The notes under the pieces: model-generated | What the model was told of the DNA's origin: nothing | The model's database searches: none | What the model saw: only the letters and a program-made list of their open reading frames with translations | Part shown: in pieces, positions 16,996 through 24,568 of the stretch | How positions within the stretch are numbered: position 1 is the first letter of the stretch | Layout: each line of letters opens with the position of its first letter | Virus record (IMG/VR): IMGVR_UViG_3300033993_002821 | Span: 1-56,337 of that record | Length of the DNA stretch: 56,337 bases | Reading direction: 5' to 3' (one strand) | Source of the DNA: a virus | Translations under genes and position numbers: made by a program

Positions 16996-17424
16996 ATGCT
17001 CATGATGATCGGCCCCGTGCGGCTGAAGATCGCCCCGTTCAACGCGACGGAGGCAACCTTTACGCACGGGGCGGATTTTGCCGAAAAGCCCGTCATGGGC
17101 ACGCGCCCCCCTTTGGAATATGTCGGCGACGGCAGCCAGTCCTGGACCATTGCCGCGCATCTTTTCCCGGAACGGTTCGGCGGCGAGAGCAACCTTGTCG
17201 TTCTCCGGGCAATCCGCGGTATCCCGCAATACATGATGCGGGGCGATGGGTCGGTCATGGGATGGGTCGTCATTTCCCAGGTCACCGAGCGGTCATCTTA
17301 CTTTGACAAGCGGGGCCGTGGCCGTGTGATCGACGTCGATATCACCCTGCGGCGGGCGAAAGCACCGAGTCCGGCCGGTTTCTTTGCGGCCCTCGCGCCC
17401 ATCTTCGGGGGGGTGATCGGATGA
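16996..17424 (+). CDS. Tail protein U
   Basis: 142 residues. gpU-family features: VRLKIAPFNATEATFTHGADFAEKP-type start, PPLEYVGDGSQSWTIAAHLFPERFGG, and SYFDKRGRGRVIDVDITLRR. The usual P2 order T-U-X-D is kept. gpU is needed for baseplate hub assembly. The first codons contain several Met residues, so the start could be 6-9 bases further in. Confidence 0.9.
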   Translation: MLMMIGPVRLKIAPFNATEATFTHGADFAEKPVMGTRPPLEYVGDGSQSWTIAAHLFPERFGGESNLVVLRAIRGIPQYMMRGDGSVMGWVVISQVTERSSYFDKRGRGRVIDVDITLRRAKAPSPAGFFAALAPIFGGVIG

Positions 17425-17654
17425 ACATCCTGACAACCGAGCGGATCGTTGTCTCCGGCGAAGACATCACCCTGTCGACGCTGATCTGGCGGCGCTTCCG
17501 GCGGCCCATGCCGGGGCTGGCGGAGCTGACCCTTGACCGCAACCCCGCCCTGTCGGGCCTTGGCGTGGTTCTGCCCGTCGGGACGTCTTTCGACCTGCCC
17601 ATCCCAATGACTGCAGACGAGCCGGAGACCCTTGAGGTCGTGCGGCTCTGGTAG
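17421..17654 (+). CDS. Tail protein X (LysM-like)
   Basis: 77 residues, overlapping the U stop by four bases. Short protein with the gpX pattern: DITLSTLIWRRFRRPMPGLAELTLDRNPAL, then VLPVGTSFDLP. It is a LysM-like hub protein. Confidence 0.88.
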   Translation: MNILTTERIVVSGEDITLSTLIWRRFRRPMPGLAELTLDRNPALSGLGVVLPVGTSFDLPIPMTADEPETLEVVRLW

Positions 17655-17666
17655 GAGCCACGGCCC

Positions 17667-18677
17667 ATGTCCGACCGCGCCCGCGTTGACCTGCTGATCG
17701 GCGGGGCCAGCATCTTTGCCGGGCTTGCCGAACGCCTGACGGCGGTTTCGGTGGCGCTGCACGGCGACGGGCGTGCCGACACGGCCTCAATCTCTCTGGA
17801 CGATTCCGGCGGGGTGATCGTGCTGCCAAAGGCCGGTGCCAAGCTGGTTGTTCAGTTGGGGTGGGCCGGTGCGGGGATTCGCCCGGTTTTCTCCGGTACG
17901 GTTGACGAGGTTCGCTCTACAGGTGGCCGGAGCGGCGGTCGGGTCCTGAGCATCACGGCAAAGGGGTTTGACGCCACGGGCGGAGCCAAGGGCCAGCAGC
18001 GCCGCGCGTGGGATGACAAGACCGTCAAGACCATTCTTACCGAGGCCGGCACGGCTGCGGGGATCACCGAGGTTTCGGTTGACCCTTCTTTGGCAGACCG
18101 GGCGATCAACTACTGGTCGATGCTGGACGAAAGCTTTCTGCACATGGGCCAGCGCCTTGCGCGCGAGATCGGCGGTCGTTTCCGGGTCCAGGGGAACGAG
18201 GCGGTCATGTCGTTGCGCGGCGCGGCCTATTCGCCGAGGGTGACGGCGGCCTACGGGATCAACCTGCATTCTTGGGACATTGCTCCGGTCCTGTCCCGGG
18301 ACCGCTTCGGCAAGGTCCGCGCGCCCTGGTACGACAAGGCGGCGGCGGCGTGGAAGCATGTCGAAGTCGAGACGGGGGTCGAAAGCGACGCCGTGGCCAC
18401 GTTGCGCGAGACAAGCACGACAGAGGCCGAGGCGCGCCGCCGCGCAGAAGCGCGGGCGGCCAGCATCAAGGAAGCGACAGGCGAGGGCTCGGTTCGGATC
18501 GAGGGGGACACCGGGGCGGTGCCGGACGCGATCTGCGTGCTGACAGGCGCGCGGCCCGGCGTGGACGGATCGTATCGCATCGCCGCCGTTACCCACAGCT
18601 ACAGCCGCGCAGGCGGTTTTACCACTGACCTTGACCTTGCGCAGCCGCAAGACGGATCGGGCGAGGACGACCGATAG
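17667..18677 (+). CDS. Baseplate hub protein D (late control gene D family)
   Basis: 336 residues. Belongs to the gpD/gp27-like hub family: RVDLLIGGASIFAGLAERLTAVSV, a Trp-containing WAGAGIRPVFSGTVDEV, KGFDATGGAKGQQRRAWDDKT and the C-terminal GVDGSYRIAAVTHSYSRAGGFTTDLDL. It connects the tail tube to the gpV spike and closes the tail operon before lysis genes. Confidence 0.92.
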   Translation: MSDRARVDLLIGGASIFAGLAERLTAVSVALHGDGRADTASISLDDSGGVIVLPKAGAKLVVQLGWAGAGIRPVFSGTVDEVRSTGGRSGGRVLSITAKGFDATGGAKGQQRRAWDDKTVKTILTEAGTAAGITEVSVDPSLADRAINYWSMLDESFLHMGQRLAREIGGRFRVQGNEAVMSLRGAAYSPRVTAAYGINLHSWDIAPVLSRDRFGKVRAPWYDKAAAAWKHVEVETGVESDAVATLRETSTTEAEARRRAEARAASIKEATGEGSVRIEGDTGAVPDAICVLTGARPGVDGSYRIAAVTHSYSRAGGFTTDLDLAQPQDGSGEDDR

Positions 18678-18693
18678 AGAAAGGTGCCGAAGC

Positions 18694-19023
18694 TTGGACC
18701 AGAATGACCCAAACCTGTTTCGAGAGGTATTCTCGCCGCTGGCCGTCACGCTTGCCTTCTTTGGCGGTCTGGGCGGGCTGATCCGCGCGCTTGTGCTGCG
18801 TGTGCGGGTTGGCGAAACGATCCGCGTGATCGTCGTCGGGGCGGGCACGGCTTTTGGTCTAGGGACCGTGTCGCCCTACGTCCTCCGGTTCCTGATCGGA
18901 GATCTGCCGCAGGGACTTGGGTCGGCCTTCGGAACGCTTTGCGCCTGCGCCTTTGTGGTCGGTCTGATTGCGGTGGCGCTGGTGGAGCGCCTGATCGCCC
19001 AGACAAAGGACCGTGCCCCATGA
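18694..19023 (+). CDS. Holin-like membrane protein
   Basis: 109 residues from a TTG at 18694 with AAAGG upstream; no ATG fits well. It has three strong membrane segments (about PLAVTLAFFGGLGGLIRALVL, VIVVGAGTAFGLGTVSPYVL, FGTLCACAFVVGLIAVALVE), a short charged N-terminus and a basic C-terminus. This is the topology of LydA-type phage holins. It is followed by a second small membrane protein and the endolysin. The holin role is inferred from topology and position. Confidence 0.6.
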   Translation: MDQNDPNLFREVFSPLAVTLAFFGGLGGLIRALVLRVRVGETIRVIVVGAGTAFGLGTVSPYVLRFLIGDLPQGLGSAFGTLCACAFVVGLIAVALVERLIAQTKDRAP

Positions 19024-19169
19024 CGGTAAAGCCCGACAATGGTCCGGCAGTTCCGCGGTTCTCGCTGCGTCGCGACAAGCGGAGTCCGAAATCTGATTTC
19101 TGGTACACGCTGGCTTGGGGTGGGGTCGTGGCGGCTGTGCTCTTCGCAATCCTTCCCGCAATCATGTGA
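19020..19169 (+). CDS. Small single-span membrane protein in the lysis cassette
   Basis: 49 residues. ATG overlaps the holin-like stop (ATGA). A basic, soluble N-terminal half (RFSLRRDKRSPKSD) is followed by one C-terminal membrane segment (FWYTLAWGGVVAAVLFAILP). It could be a second holin subunit or an antiholin; no family is recognised. Confidence 0.5.
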   Translation: MTVKPDNGPAVPRFSLRRDKRSPKSDFWYTLAWGGVVAAVLFAILPAIM

Positions 19170-19177
19170 GGACGCCA

Positions 19178-19699
19178 ATGCAGGTGAAACCGCTTCTCGA
19201 TTTTATCGCGGAACATGAATCCGAGTCTGCAGCCAAACGTCTAAATGTCAGCGCTTATAACGTGGTGTGGAACGGCATCCAGCCCAGGCATCGCCCGCCG
19301 AAACCTTTGTGCACCATGACCGTCGCGGAAGTCTTGGCGTGGCAGGATAGCATTGATCCGCTCTACCCCTCTGAGGCGGCGGGCCGCTACCAGATCATGG
19401 AAGACACGCTGCGTGTCACGGCTCTTGCCGCTGGCGTGAAACTGACCGACCGCTTTGATGAAAGAACGCAGGACAATCTGGCTGTGCATCTGATGCGGGG
19501 CAGGGGGCTGAACTTCTATCTCAATGGCGAGATCACCGCCGAACAATTCGCCAATCAACTCGCCCGTGAGTGGGCGTCCCTGCCGGTCGTGTCAGGCCGG
19601 AAAAAGGGTCGGTCTTTCTATGATGGTGACGGGCTGAACAAGTCGCTTGTGTCCGTGCAGCCGTTCCTTGCCGCAGTGCGCGCCATACTGCGCGGCTAG
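19178..19699 (+). CDS. Endolysin, lysozyme-like muramidase
   Basis: 173 residues from ATG 19178 (GTGAGGA upstream). Lysozyme-like fold features: LLDFIAEHESESAAKRLNVS, with a Glu in the AEHES motif as likely catalytic acid; SEAAGRYQIMEDTL, resembling the A-G-R-Y-Q conserved core of phage muramidases; and LAVHLMRGRGLNFYL. No signal peptide is seen, so release would depend on the holin. It cleaves host peptidoglycan at the end of infection. Confidence 0.78.
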   Translation: MQVKPLLDFIAEHESESAAKRLNVSAYNVVWNGIQPRHRPPKPLCTMTVAEVLAWQDSIDPLYPSEAAGRYQIMEDTLRVTALAAGVKLTDRFDERTQDNLAVHLMRGRGLNFYLNGEITAEQFANQLAREWASLPVVSGRKKGRSFYDGDGLNKSLVSVQPFLAAVRAILRG

Positions 19700-19756
19700 G
19701 GCCGGATCGATCATCGAACCTTATAGCGGCGGGCGTTTCAAAGAACGAGGTGTGAC

Positions 19757-20101
19757 ATGTCGGCTCTCGGGAAGAAGCTGCGAAAGGCCGATGGCGGCAT
19801 GGTGCTTTTCTGGTGTCCTGGATGTCGGAGCGGGCATCAGATTCGGGTCGACACGGCATTCGGGCCGGCCTGGGGCTTTAACGGTAGCGGTGACGCGCCG
19901 ACCTTTACGCCATCGGTGCTTGTCAAAGGCGCGCAGCGCCTGACTGAGGATGAGTATCAGCGCGTGATGGCTGGCGAGACCGTGAAGACTGACCCGCTCG
20001 TCTGCCACTCCTTCGTGACCGATGGTCGCATTCAGTTCCTTGACGACTGCACCCATGCGCTTGGCGGGCAGACTGTAGATTTGCCGGACTGGCCGCAATG
20101 A
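19757..20101 (+). CDS. DUF6527-like cysteine/histidine protein
   Basis: 114 residues. FWCPGCRSGHQIRVD, WGFNGSGDAPTFTPSV, CHSFVTDGRIQFLDDCTHALGGQTVDLP form a conserved pattern found in many phages near lysis or tail genes, sometimes labelled DUF6527. The spaced Cys/His residues (CPGC..H, CHSF, DCTH) suggest a metal site. Biochemical role unknown. It sits between endolysin and the spanin pair and overlaps the Rz start. Confidence 0.55.
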   Translation: MSALGKKLRKADGGMVLFWCPGCRSGHQIRVDTAFGPAWGFNGSGDAPTFTPSVLVKGAQRLTEDEYQRVMAGETVKTDPLVCHSFVTDGRIQFLDDCTHALGGQTVDLPDWPQ

Positions 20102-20409
20102 TCGGTTTCATCCTTCGCAACTGGCGTGTTGTCGCTGCCCTTGCCGCGCTGGTGGCGGCCTTCGTCGGCGGCTGGCAGGCGGGCAGCCAATACCAGACAA
20201 GCAGGTATCAGCGCGCCGAGCTGGCGCGCGCCGCTGAGACGGCGGCGCTGGCCGCCGACATCAACCGCGCCGAAGCCCGGCGGCTGGCCGCCGAAGCCGA
20301 AGCGGACGCAATTCTGAAGGGGGTTCAAGATGACGCGCGCACTGATCCTGATGGTGACCTGCCTGCTCTCGGCGTGCGGGACGCGCAACGACTTAACGCC
20401 ATCCGTTGA
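20098..20409 (+). CDS. Rz: Inner-membrane spanin subunit, Rz-like
   Basis: 103 residues. One N-terminal membrane segment (VVAALAALVAAFVGGWQAG) is followed by a charged helical region (AAETAALAADINRAEARRLAAEAEADAIL) and ends DPDGDLPALGVRDAQRLNAIR, common in Rz-like proteins of alphaproteobacterial phages. The i-spanin anchors in the inner membrane and contacts the lipoprotein spanin through the periplasm. The Rz1-like gene starts inside it in the +1 frame. Confidence 0.8.
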   Translation: MIGFILRNWRVVAALAALVAAFVGGWQAGSQYQTSRYQRAELARAAETAALAADINRAEARRLAAEAEADAILKGVQDDARTDPDGDLPALGVRDAQRLNAIR

Positions 20410-20578
20410 GTTGCTGCCCCCGTCGCTTTCGGCACCATGCGATGACCCGGTCTATGTGCCGGAGCGGGACATCACCCGAACCGAGACGGTCCTTCTGTGG
20501 ACGCGGGACCGGCGCGCGCTGACCGCCTGCAGCGCGCGCCACGACGGCCTTGTCGCGGCCCTGTCGGGGCCGCAATGA
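20330..20578 (+). CDS. Rz1: Outer-membrane spanin lipoprotein, Rz1-like
   Basis: 82 residues. Starts inside the Rz-like gene in another frame (ATG 20330) and runs past its end. It has a lipoprotein signal (RALILMVTCLLSAC, lipid-modified Cys16) and a Pro-containing mature part. Overlapped Rz/Rz1 genes are a hallmark of Gram-negative phage lysis. Together they fuse inner and outer membranes in the last step of lysis. Confidence 0.85.
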   Translation: MTRALILMVTCLLSACGTRNDLTPSVELLPPSLSAPCDDPVYVPERDITRTETVLLWTRDRRALTACSARHDGLVAALSGPQ

Positions 20579-20606
20579 CGCCAAGACACGACCCTATAGA
20601 AGACCA

Positions 20607-20646
20607 AAGCCCCCCGCCCGGTTCGCCGGTGCGGGGGGCTTTTTTG
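20607..20646 (+). terminator. Intrinsic terminator of the late operon
   Basis: AAGCCCCCCGC (20607-20617) pairs with GCGGGGGGCTT (20631-20641), and the loop can pair further (CCGG/CCGG). A T-run follows (20640-20645). It ends the long late operon and faces a convergent minus-strand gene. Confidence 0.92.
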
Positions 20647-20662
20647 CGTTTCCGGGGTTGGG

Positions 20663-20893
20663 TCAGGCCGTGGCGTCCTCAAGGTAGCTGAACACCTCGT
20701 CCAAGCTGTTGAAGGCATTCTCAAGGGCGTCGGCGGCTGCCTCTGACTGCTGCCCGCGCTCTGTCTGCTGTAAGCCTTCGGGCAGGTTGTCGAACGCCTC
20801 GCGTTCTTCGGAGGCAAGGCTTTCAATCTCGTCCTTCAGGACGCTGAGTTGCTCGCTGATTTTGCTGATCTGGGCGCGGCGTTCTTTGTTCAT
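20663..20893 (-). CDS. Small acidic helical protein under its own operator
   Basis: 76 residues from ATG at 20893 with GAGGA upstream; an earlier in-frame start is less likely. Highly charged and helical (AQISKISEQLSVLKDEIESLASEERE, AADALENAFNSLDEVFSYLEDA), with a short Gln-rich middle. A coiled coil is likely. No family function is known to me. It is a separate leftward unit, with a perfect 17-bp palindrome 55 bases before its start, so it is probably controlled by the phage repressor. Confidence 0.65.
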   Translation of the reverse strand: MNKERRAQISKISEQLSVLKDEIESLASEEREAFDNLPEGLQQTERGQQSEAAADALENAFNSLDEVFSYLEDATA

Positions 20894-20947
20894 GGTCTTT
20901 GTCCTCATCAATCCGGGCAGCAACCGCGCTGCCATGTGATAAAGATA

Positions 20948-20964
20948 GTTGGATTAAATCCAAC
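20948..20964. promoter_or_regulatory. Operator-like palindrome, copy 1 (perfect)
   Basis: GTTGGATTAAATCCAAC: two 8-base half-sites that are exact complements around one base. The same motif recurs at 30199, 35375 and 51640, with weaker copies at 29297 and 30158. It precedes the minus-strand gene at 20663-20893. Confidence 0.82.
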
Positions 20965-21006
20965 CTGCCAGAGGGGGGCGCAAAATTTCTCCAATGGAAT
21001 CGTGTT

Positions 21007-22620
21007 TCAAGCAGCAAACCGACCGAACGATATGGGGGGGAAGCGTGTGTAACGCCCCCTCGCCACCACCGTCCCCCCCCAATCTGCGGCCCCTTCGACG
21101 CCGATCAGGGCAGAGAGGTGGCCGATCACATCGACCTCAACCCGCCCGTCGGGCCGGTCGTGAACCACCACGCGGTCGATCAGGGCGCGGATGGCGTCGA
21201 TCACGTCCTTGTCCGTCTCGGGGTCCAGAGTGGTCAGGTGCGGGGCCGCCGCTGTCAGAAGGTCGGCATATTGGCGCAGGGCCGCCGGATGCAGCACGAC
21301 GATCTGTGCGTCGGGAGCCTCTGCCAGACGGGCCTTCGCCTCGGCCAGGTCGCGCCGGAGAGGCGCTATTTCGCGATCAAAGAAGTCTTCGTCCACGCGC
21401 CCGGCGATCAGGGCCTTGCGCAGCCGGTCAATCTCGCCTTCAACCTTGGCAACCGACCGTTCGGCTGCAGCCCGCGCCTTGGCGGTGCCGCGCCGGTCCT
21501 CCTGCTGTGCCTCGATGTAGTGCTCAAGCCATTCGGGCCTGCGCATCCGGTCGATCAGACCGGACACGACCGCCTTTTCGATCAGATCAAGCCGATAGGA
21601 CTTGGTGTTGGTGCAGCTTCCCGATTCCCGCATCGTGCTGCATTTGATCCGGATCGCGTCGCCCCTTCGGTCGTGCATGGTCATCCCGCCACCGCAGACA
21701 GGGCAGCGCAGCAATCCCGACAGGAGGCGCGTCCTGCGCCGCACGCCCACAGGCATGTCATGCGACCGCCCGGCCTTTTCCGCCTGTGCCCGCTGCCATT
21801 CGGGTGGCGGAATGATGGCAAGGTCCGGCACCTCTGCCACCTTCCATTCGCTTTCAGGATTGGCGCGGGGCACCCGCCTGCCGGTGTCCGGGTCGCGGAC
21901 CATGCGCGTCTTGTTCCAGACGATCCGGCCCGAATAAAGGGCGTTCAGGATGATCCCGTGGCCGCGCTGCTTATTGCCGTTGATCGTGCTGGCAGCCCAT
22001 TTTGCCCCGCGCGGGGCGGGTATGCCTTCGGCGTTCAGCCGGTTGGCAATGTCGCGCGGGGCCGCCCCGGCCAGATATTCGCAGAAGATGCGCCGGACAA
22101 TCTCTGCCTCGGATTCGCAGATTTCCAAGACGCCCGGATGACCCAAGACGGTGCGGTATCCGTAGGCGCGCCCCCCGGCATGCCGCCCGTCCTTGACCAC
22201 GGCGGCCAGACCGCGCCGGGTCTTGTGCCGCAGGTCGTTGATCCAGAGCGTTGAGACAAGGCCACGGATGCCGACCTGCAGCGCGTCGGCAAGGCCGTCA
22301 TGCACGGCCACGATTTGGATTCCCGCAAAGGTCAGGCGTTTGTGCAGCCCGGCCAGGTCTTCGGTGTCGCGGCTCAGGCGGTCGAGCGCCTCGACAACGA
22401 CGACGTCGAATTCGCCTGCTCGGGCGTCATGAAGGAGACGATGTAGCCCGTCGCGTCCGTGGGTGGTGGTGCCGCTGCGGGCGCGGTCGTGGTATCGGCC
22501 GACGACCTCAAGCCCGGTGCGCAGCGCGAAGTCTTCGCAGAGGGTGGTCTGATCTTCGACCGACCGGTCGTTTTGCAATTCAGTCGAGAATCGCGCGTAG
22601 ACAGCGGCCCGTCTTTGCAT
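21007..22620 (-). CDS. int: Large serine recombinase (integrase)
   Basis: 537 residues. N-terminal resolvase domain: AAVYARFSTELQNDRSVEDQ with catalytic Ser12, then GRYHDRARSGTT and VVVVEALDRLSRDTEDL. A recombinase domain follows (GGRAYGYRTV, NALYSGRIVWNKT). A zinc ribbon with CPVCGGGM and later paired Cys (C.TMRESGSC) precedes a coiled coil (residues about 385-435). This is the domain order of serine integrases, which recombine attP with a bacterial attB. It is the last gene of the leftward operon. A recombination directionality factor is not identified; the neighbouring HTH protein is a candidate. Confidence 0.92.
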   Translation of the reverse strand: MQRRAAVYARFSTELQNDRSVEDQTTLCEDFALRTGLEVVGRYHDRARSGTTTHGRDGLHRLLHDARAGEFDVVVVEALDRLSRDTEDLAGLHKRLTFAGIQIVAVHDGLADALQVGIRGLVSTLWINDLRHKTRRGLAAVVKDGRHAGGRAYGYRTVLGHPGVLEICESEAEIVRRIFCEYLAGAAPRDIANRLNAEGIPAPRGAKWAASTINGNKQRGHGIILNALYSGRIVWNKTRMVRDPDTGRRVPRANPESEWKVAEVPDLAIIPPPEWQRAQAEKAGRSHDMPVGVRRRTRLLSGLLRCPVCGGGMTMHDRRGDAIRIKCSTMRESGSCTNTKSYRLDLIEKAVVSGLIDRMRRPEWLEHYIEAQQEDRRGTAKARAAAERSVAKVEGEIDRLRKALIAGRVDEDFFDREIAPLRRDLAEAKARLAEAPDAQIVVLHPAALRQYADLLTAAAPHLTTLDPETDKDVIDAIRALIDRVVVHDRPDGRVEVDVIGHLSALIGVEGAADWGGTVVARGRYTRFPPISFGRFAA

Positions 22621-22749
22621 GTACCCAATCCATCATCAATCACGGCACCCGCCCCGCCCCGCCGCGCCACAAGCGCCTGCAGTGCCCGGATCAGGTCCGA
22701 GGCAAGGATACGCGGGACGGGCGGCATGTCCATCGGGGATTTCCGGCGA

Positions 22750-23004
22750 TCAGACCGAGGCGGCCGGATCGGTGAAAGTCATTTCGCCGACAACCACGCT
22801 GGTCTTGACCCCCAGAAACCGGGCGGCAAGGGCGATCTCGGCAATCGTGGCCTCGGCCTCCTTCCCGAGAATCCGGCGGACCCGGCGGGCGTCGGACCCG
22901 ATGGCCGCGCCCACCTCGGCCAGAGAGGCGTTCTTGAAGGCCATCAGGGCGGCAAGCCGGGTCGCAATCGTGTCGTTCACCGTGTCGATGTCAGGCGTCG
23001 TCAT
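22750..23004 (-). CDS. Small XRE-like HTH protein next to the integrase
   Basis: 84 residues from ATG 23004 (GGAGA 8 bases upstream). Residues about 26-70 (ASLAEVGAAIGSDARRVRRI, then EATIAEIALAARFLGVK) have the pattern of a Cro/CI-type HTH with a DNA-contact helix. The C-terminus is short. It may be a regulator of int or a recombination directionality factor. 129 bases with no convincing gene separate it from int. Confidence 0.6.
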   Translation of the reverse strand: MTTPDIDTVNDTIATRLAALMAFKNASLAEVGAAIGSDARRVRRILGKEAEATIAEIALAARFLGVKTSVVVGEMTFTDPAASV

Positions 23005-23081
23005 CTGAAAGATCTCCGTCTGGATGTTCGGGGCGGCGGGGGCCGGGTCATCCGGCCCGCCGCCGGTGCTGCGGCGCGGGG

Positions 23082-24209
23082 TCAGCCGTCCGACTGAAGG
23101 CTTTCGTCGGCCTCGGCCCAGCCATCGTTCCACGCGTCAAACAGGCGCTGGGACTTGCGCAGGTCGGCGGGGCAGGCCGTGGGCTTGCGGCCCGCCCTGC
23201 GCGCCGCGTCGCCCTGCTGCCGGGCGGCGGCAAGCTGTTCGTCGGTCACTGCCGGCTCTTCGCTTTCTGCCGCGTCCGGCGGGTCGCCGGGGCCGGGACC
23301 GGCGGTGTCCGCCGGGCCGTCTGGGGCGGGGCCAGGACCGGCCTGCGGTGCGGCCTGGGCGGCGTCGTGCGGCGCTTTGGCCTGCCCGGCAATCGCGGCC
23401 AGCTTGCCCGCCGTGCCGCGCGCCGCCTCGACCCCGGCCTTGGCGTCGGTCCTGGCGGGGAAATAATCCTCGACCGTCTGTTCGCCGGACTTGATCGCCT
23501 TGTACATCGCGCCGAGCGTGGCAATTTCGTCCAGCCCGATGTCGTCCAGACCGTCAACGTCCAGGCAGGCGAAAATCTGGTCCGGCACGATCCCCCAGGC
23601 TGCGAAGGCTTTAATCGCGTCGCCCCGGCGCACGGCAAGAGTCTTCACGTCGCCCGCGATCACGTTCTCTGCCGCGTCGTAAGCTTCGCGCCAAAGGGCT
23701 TTCGGCACGCCTTTCAGCACTGCCTCGCGCAGGGCGATGGAGCAGGCGGCGTTGCCGGTGACGATGATCATGTCGTCGTTGAACAGGCGACCGGTCTTGT
23801 CCACGATCCGGCGGCGAACGCGGGCGGTGCGCTTCATGCCCGATTGCAGGTCGACAAAAACGCCTTCGGCCTCAACGTATTTCTCGTGGCGGTTCACATC
23901 GACAACCCGGCTGCCAAGGTGGCAGTTGCCGTACTGGCTGGCGACGATCTCGGCGAAGCGGATGGACGGTCCCTTGATCGGTTTGCCGCCTCTCGGCAGG
24001 GCGTAAACGCATTCTTGGGCGGTTTCTTCGTCCAGCATGACAAGTTCAAGAATGTTGTTTTTCACCGCGACAAGCTGGCGGGGAAACTTCTTGGCGGTCG
24101 AGACCGCGCTGTCGATTTCGACCTGCGCCAGCCGGACGGCAAGGCTATCGGTGGTGTCGGAAAGCTGCGGCAGAGCGCCTGCGTCTGATGCGGGGACAAG
24201 GGTGTTCAT
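23082..24209 (-). CDS. Putative single-strand annealing / recombination protein with RMF-like tail
   Basis: 375 residues. Residues about 30-265 form a conserved phage core: CVYALPRGGKPIKGPSIRFAE, YGNCHLGSRVVDVNRHEKYV, RVRRRIVDKTGRLFNDDMII, GNAACSIALREAVLKGVPKA, WGIVPDQIFACLDVDGLDDI. This core is common in phages next to YqaJ-type nucleases, and an annealing (RecT-like) role is inferred from that context. Residues about 270-320 are a Pro/Ala-rich linker. The end (LAAARQQGDAARRAGRKPTA, then FDAWNDGWAEAD) looks like a ribosome-modulation-factor/CrpP-type segment. Confidence 0.55.
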   Translation of the reverse strand: MNTLVPASDAGALPQLSDTTDSLAVRLAQVEIDSAVSTAKKFPRQLVAVKNNILELVMLDEETAQECVYALPRGGKPIKGPSIRFAEIVASQYGNCHLGSRVVDVNRHEKYVEAEGVFVDLQSGMKRTARVRRRIVDKTGRLFNDDMIIVTGNAACSIALREAVLKGVPKALWREAYDAAENVIAGDVKTLAVRRGDAIKAFAAWGIVPDQIFACLDVDGLDDIGLDEIATLGAMYKAIKSGEQTVEDYFPARTDAKAGVEAARGTAGKLAAIAGQAKAPHDAAQAAPQAGPGPAPDGPADTAGPGPGDPPDAAESEEPAVTDEQLAAARQQGDAARRAGRKPTACPADLRKSQRLFDAWNDGWAEADESLQSDG

Positions 24210-24275
24210 GGAATTCCTTTCAGCAGGGAAAAGTGGGGGGCAGGGGCCGTGCTTTGCGGCCTCGGGGGGCTTGGG

Positions 24276-24509
24276 TCAGGCGATCAGGCGGCGAATGAGT
24301 GCTGCGACCTCGGCGACCGTCTTGGCGGATTCAAGATCGTCGTCGTAGATTTCGATGCTGAACTCTTCCTCAAGCGCCATCGTGATTTCGATGATGGCAA
24401 GGCTGTCAGCGCCGAGGTCGGCAAAGGATGCCGTGTCGGTCACTGCCCCCATGTCAATTTCGAGGTGGTCAGCGATGATCTTCTTCAGGCGGTCATCAAG
24501 GTCTTCCAT
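24276..24509 (-). CDS. Phage-encoded acyl carrier protein
   Basis: 77 residues, full ACP length. Acidic four-helix pattern with the 4'-phosphopantetheine motif LGADSL (Ser36), preceded by TASFADLG and followed by AIIEITMALEEEFSIEIYDD, all standard for ACP. AAGGA lies upstream. ACP carries acyl chains on a prosthetic group added by the host ACP synthase. No fatty-acid or polyketide enzyme is seen nearby, so its partner is unknown. It lies in the leftward operon next to recombination genes. Confidence 0.92.
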   Translation of the reverse strand: MEDLDDRLKKIIADHLEIDMGAVTDTASFADLGADSLAIIEITMALEEEFSIEIYDDDLESAKTVAEVAALIRRLIA

Positions 24510-24568
24510 TCTGCGGGTCCTTCTGTTTCGGGGAAGCGCGGGCGGGGCCGGTGGCGGCCCCGGGTGTG

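Noticed and set aside
20930-21006. attP core next to the integrase 3' end
   Set aside because: Serine integrase attP sites are usually near int, but no core can be named without the host attB.
20899-22254. 451-codon plus-strand frame opposite the integrase
   Set aside because: The minus strand encodes a full serine recombinase with catalytic and zinc motifs; the plus frame has none.
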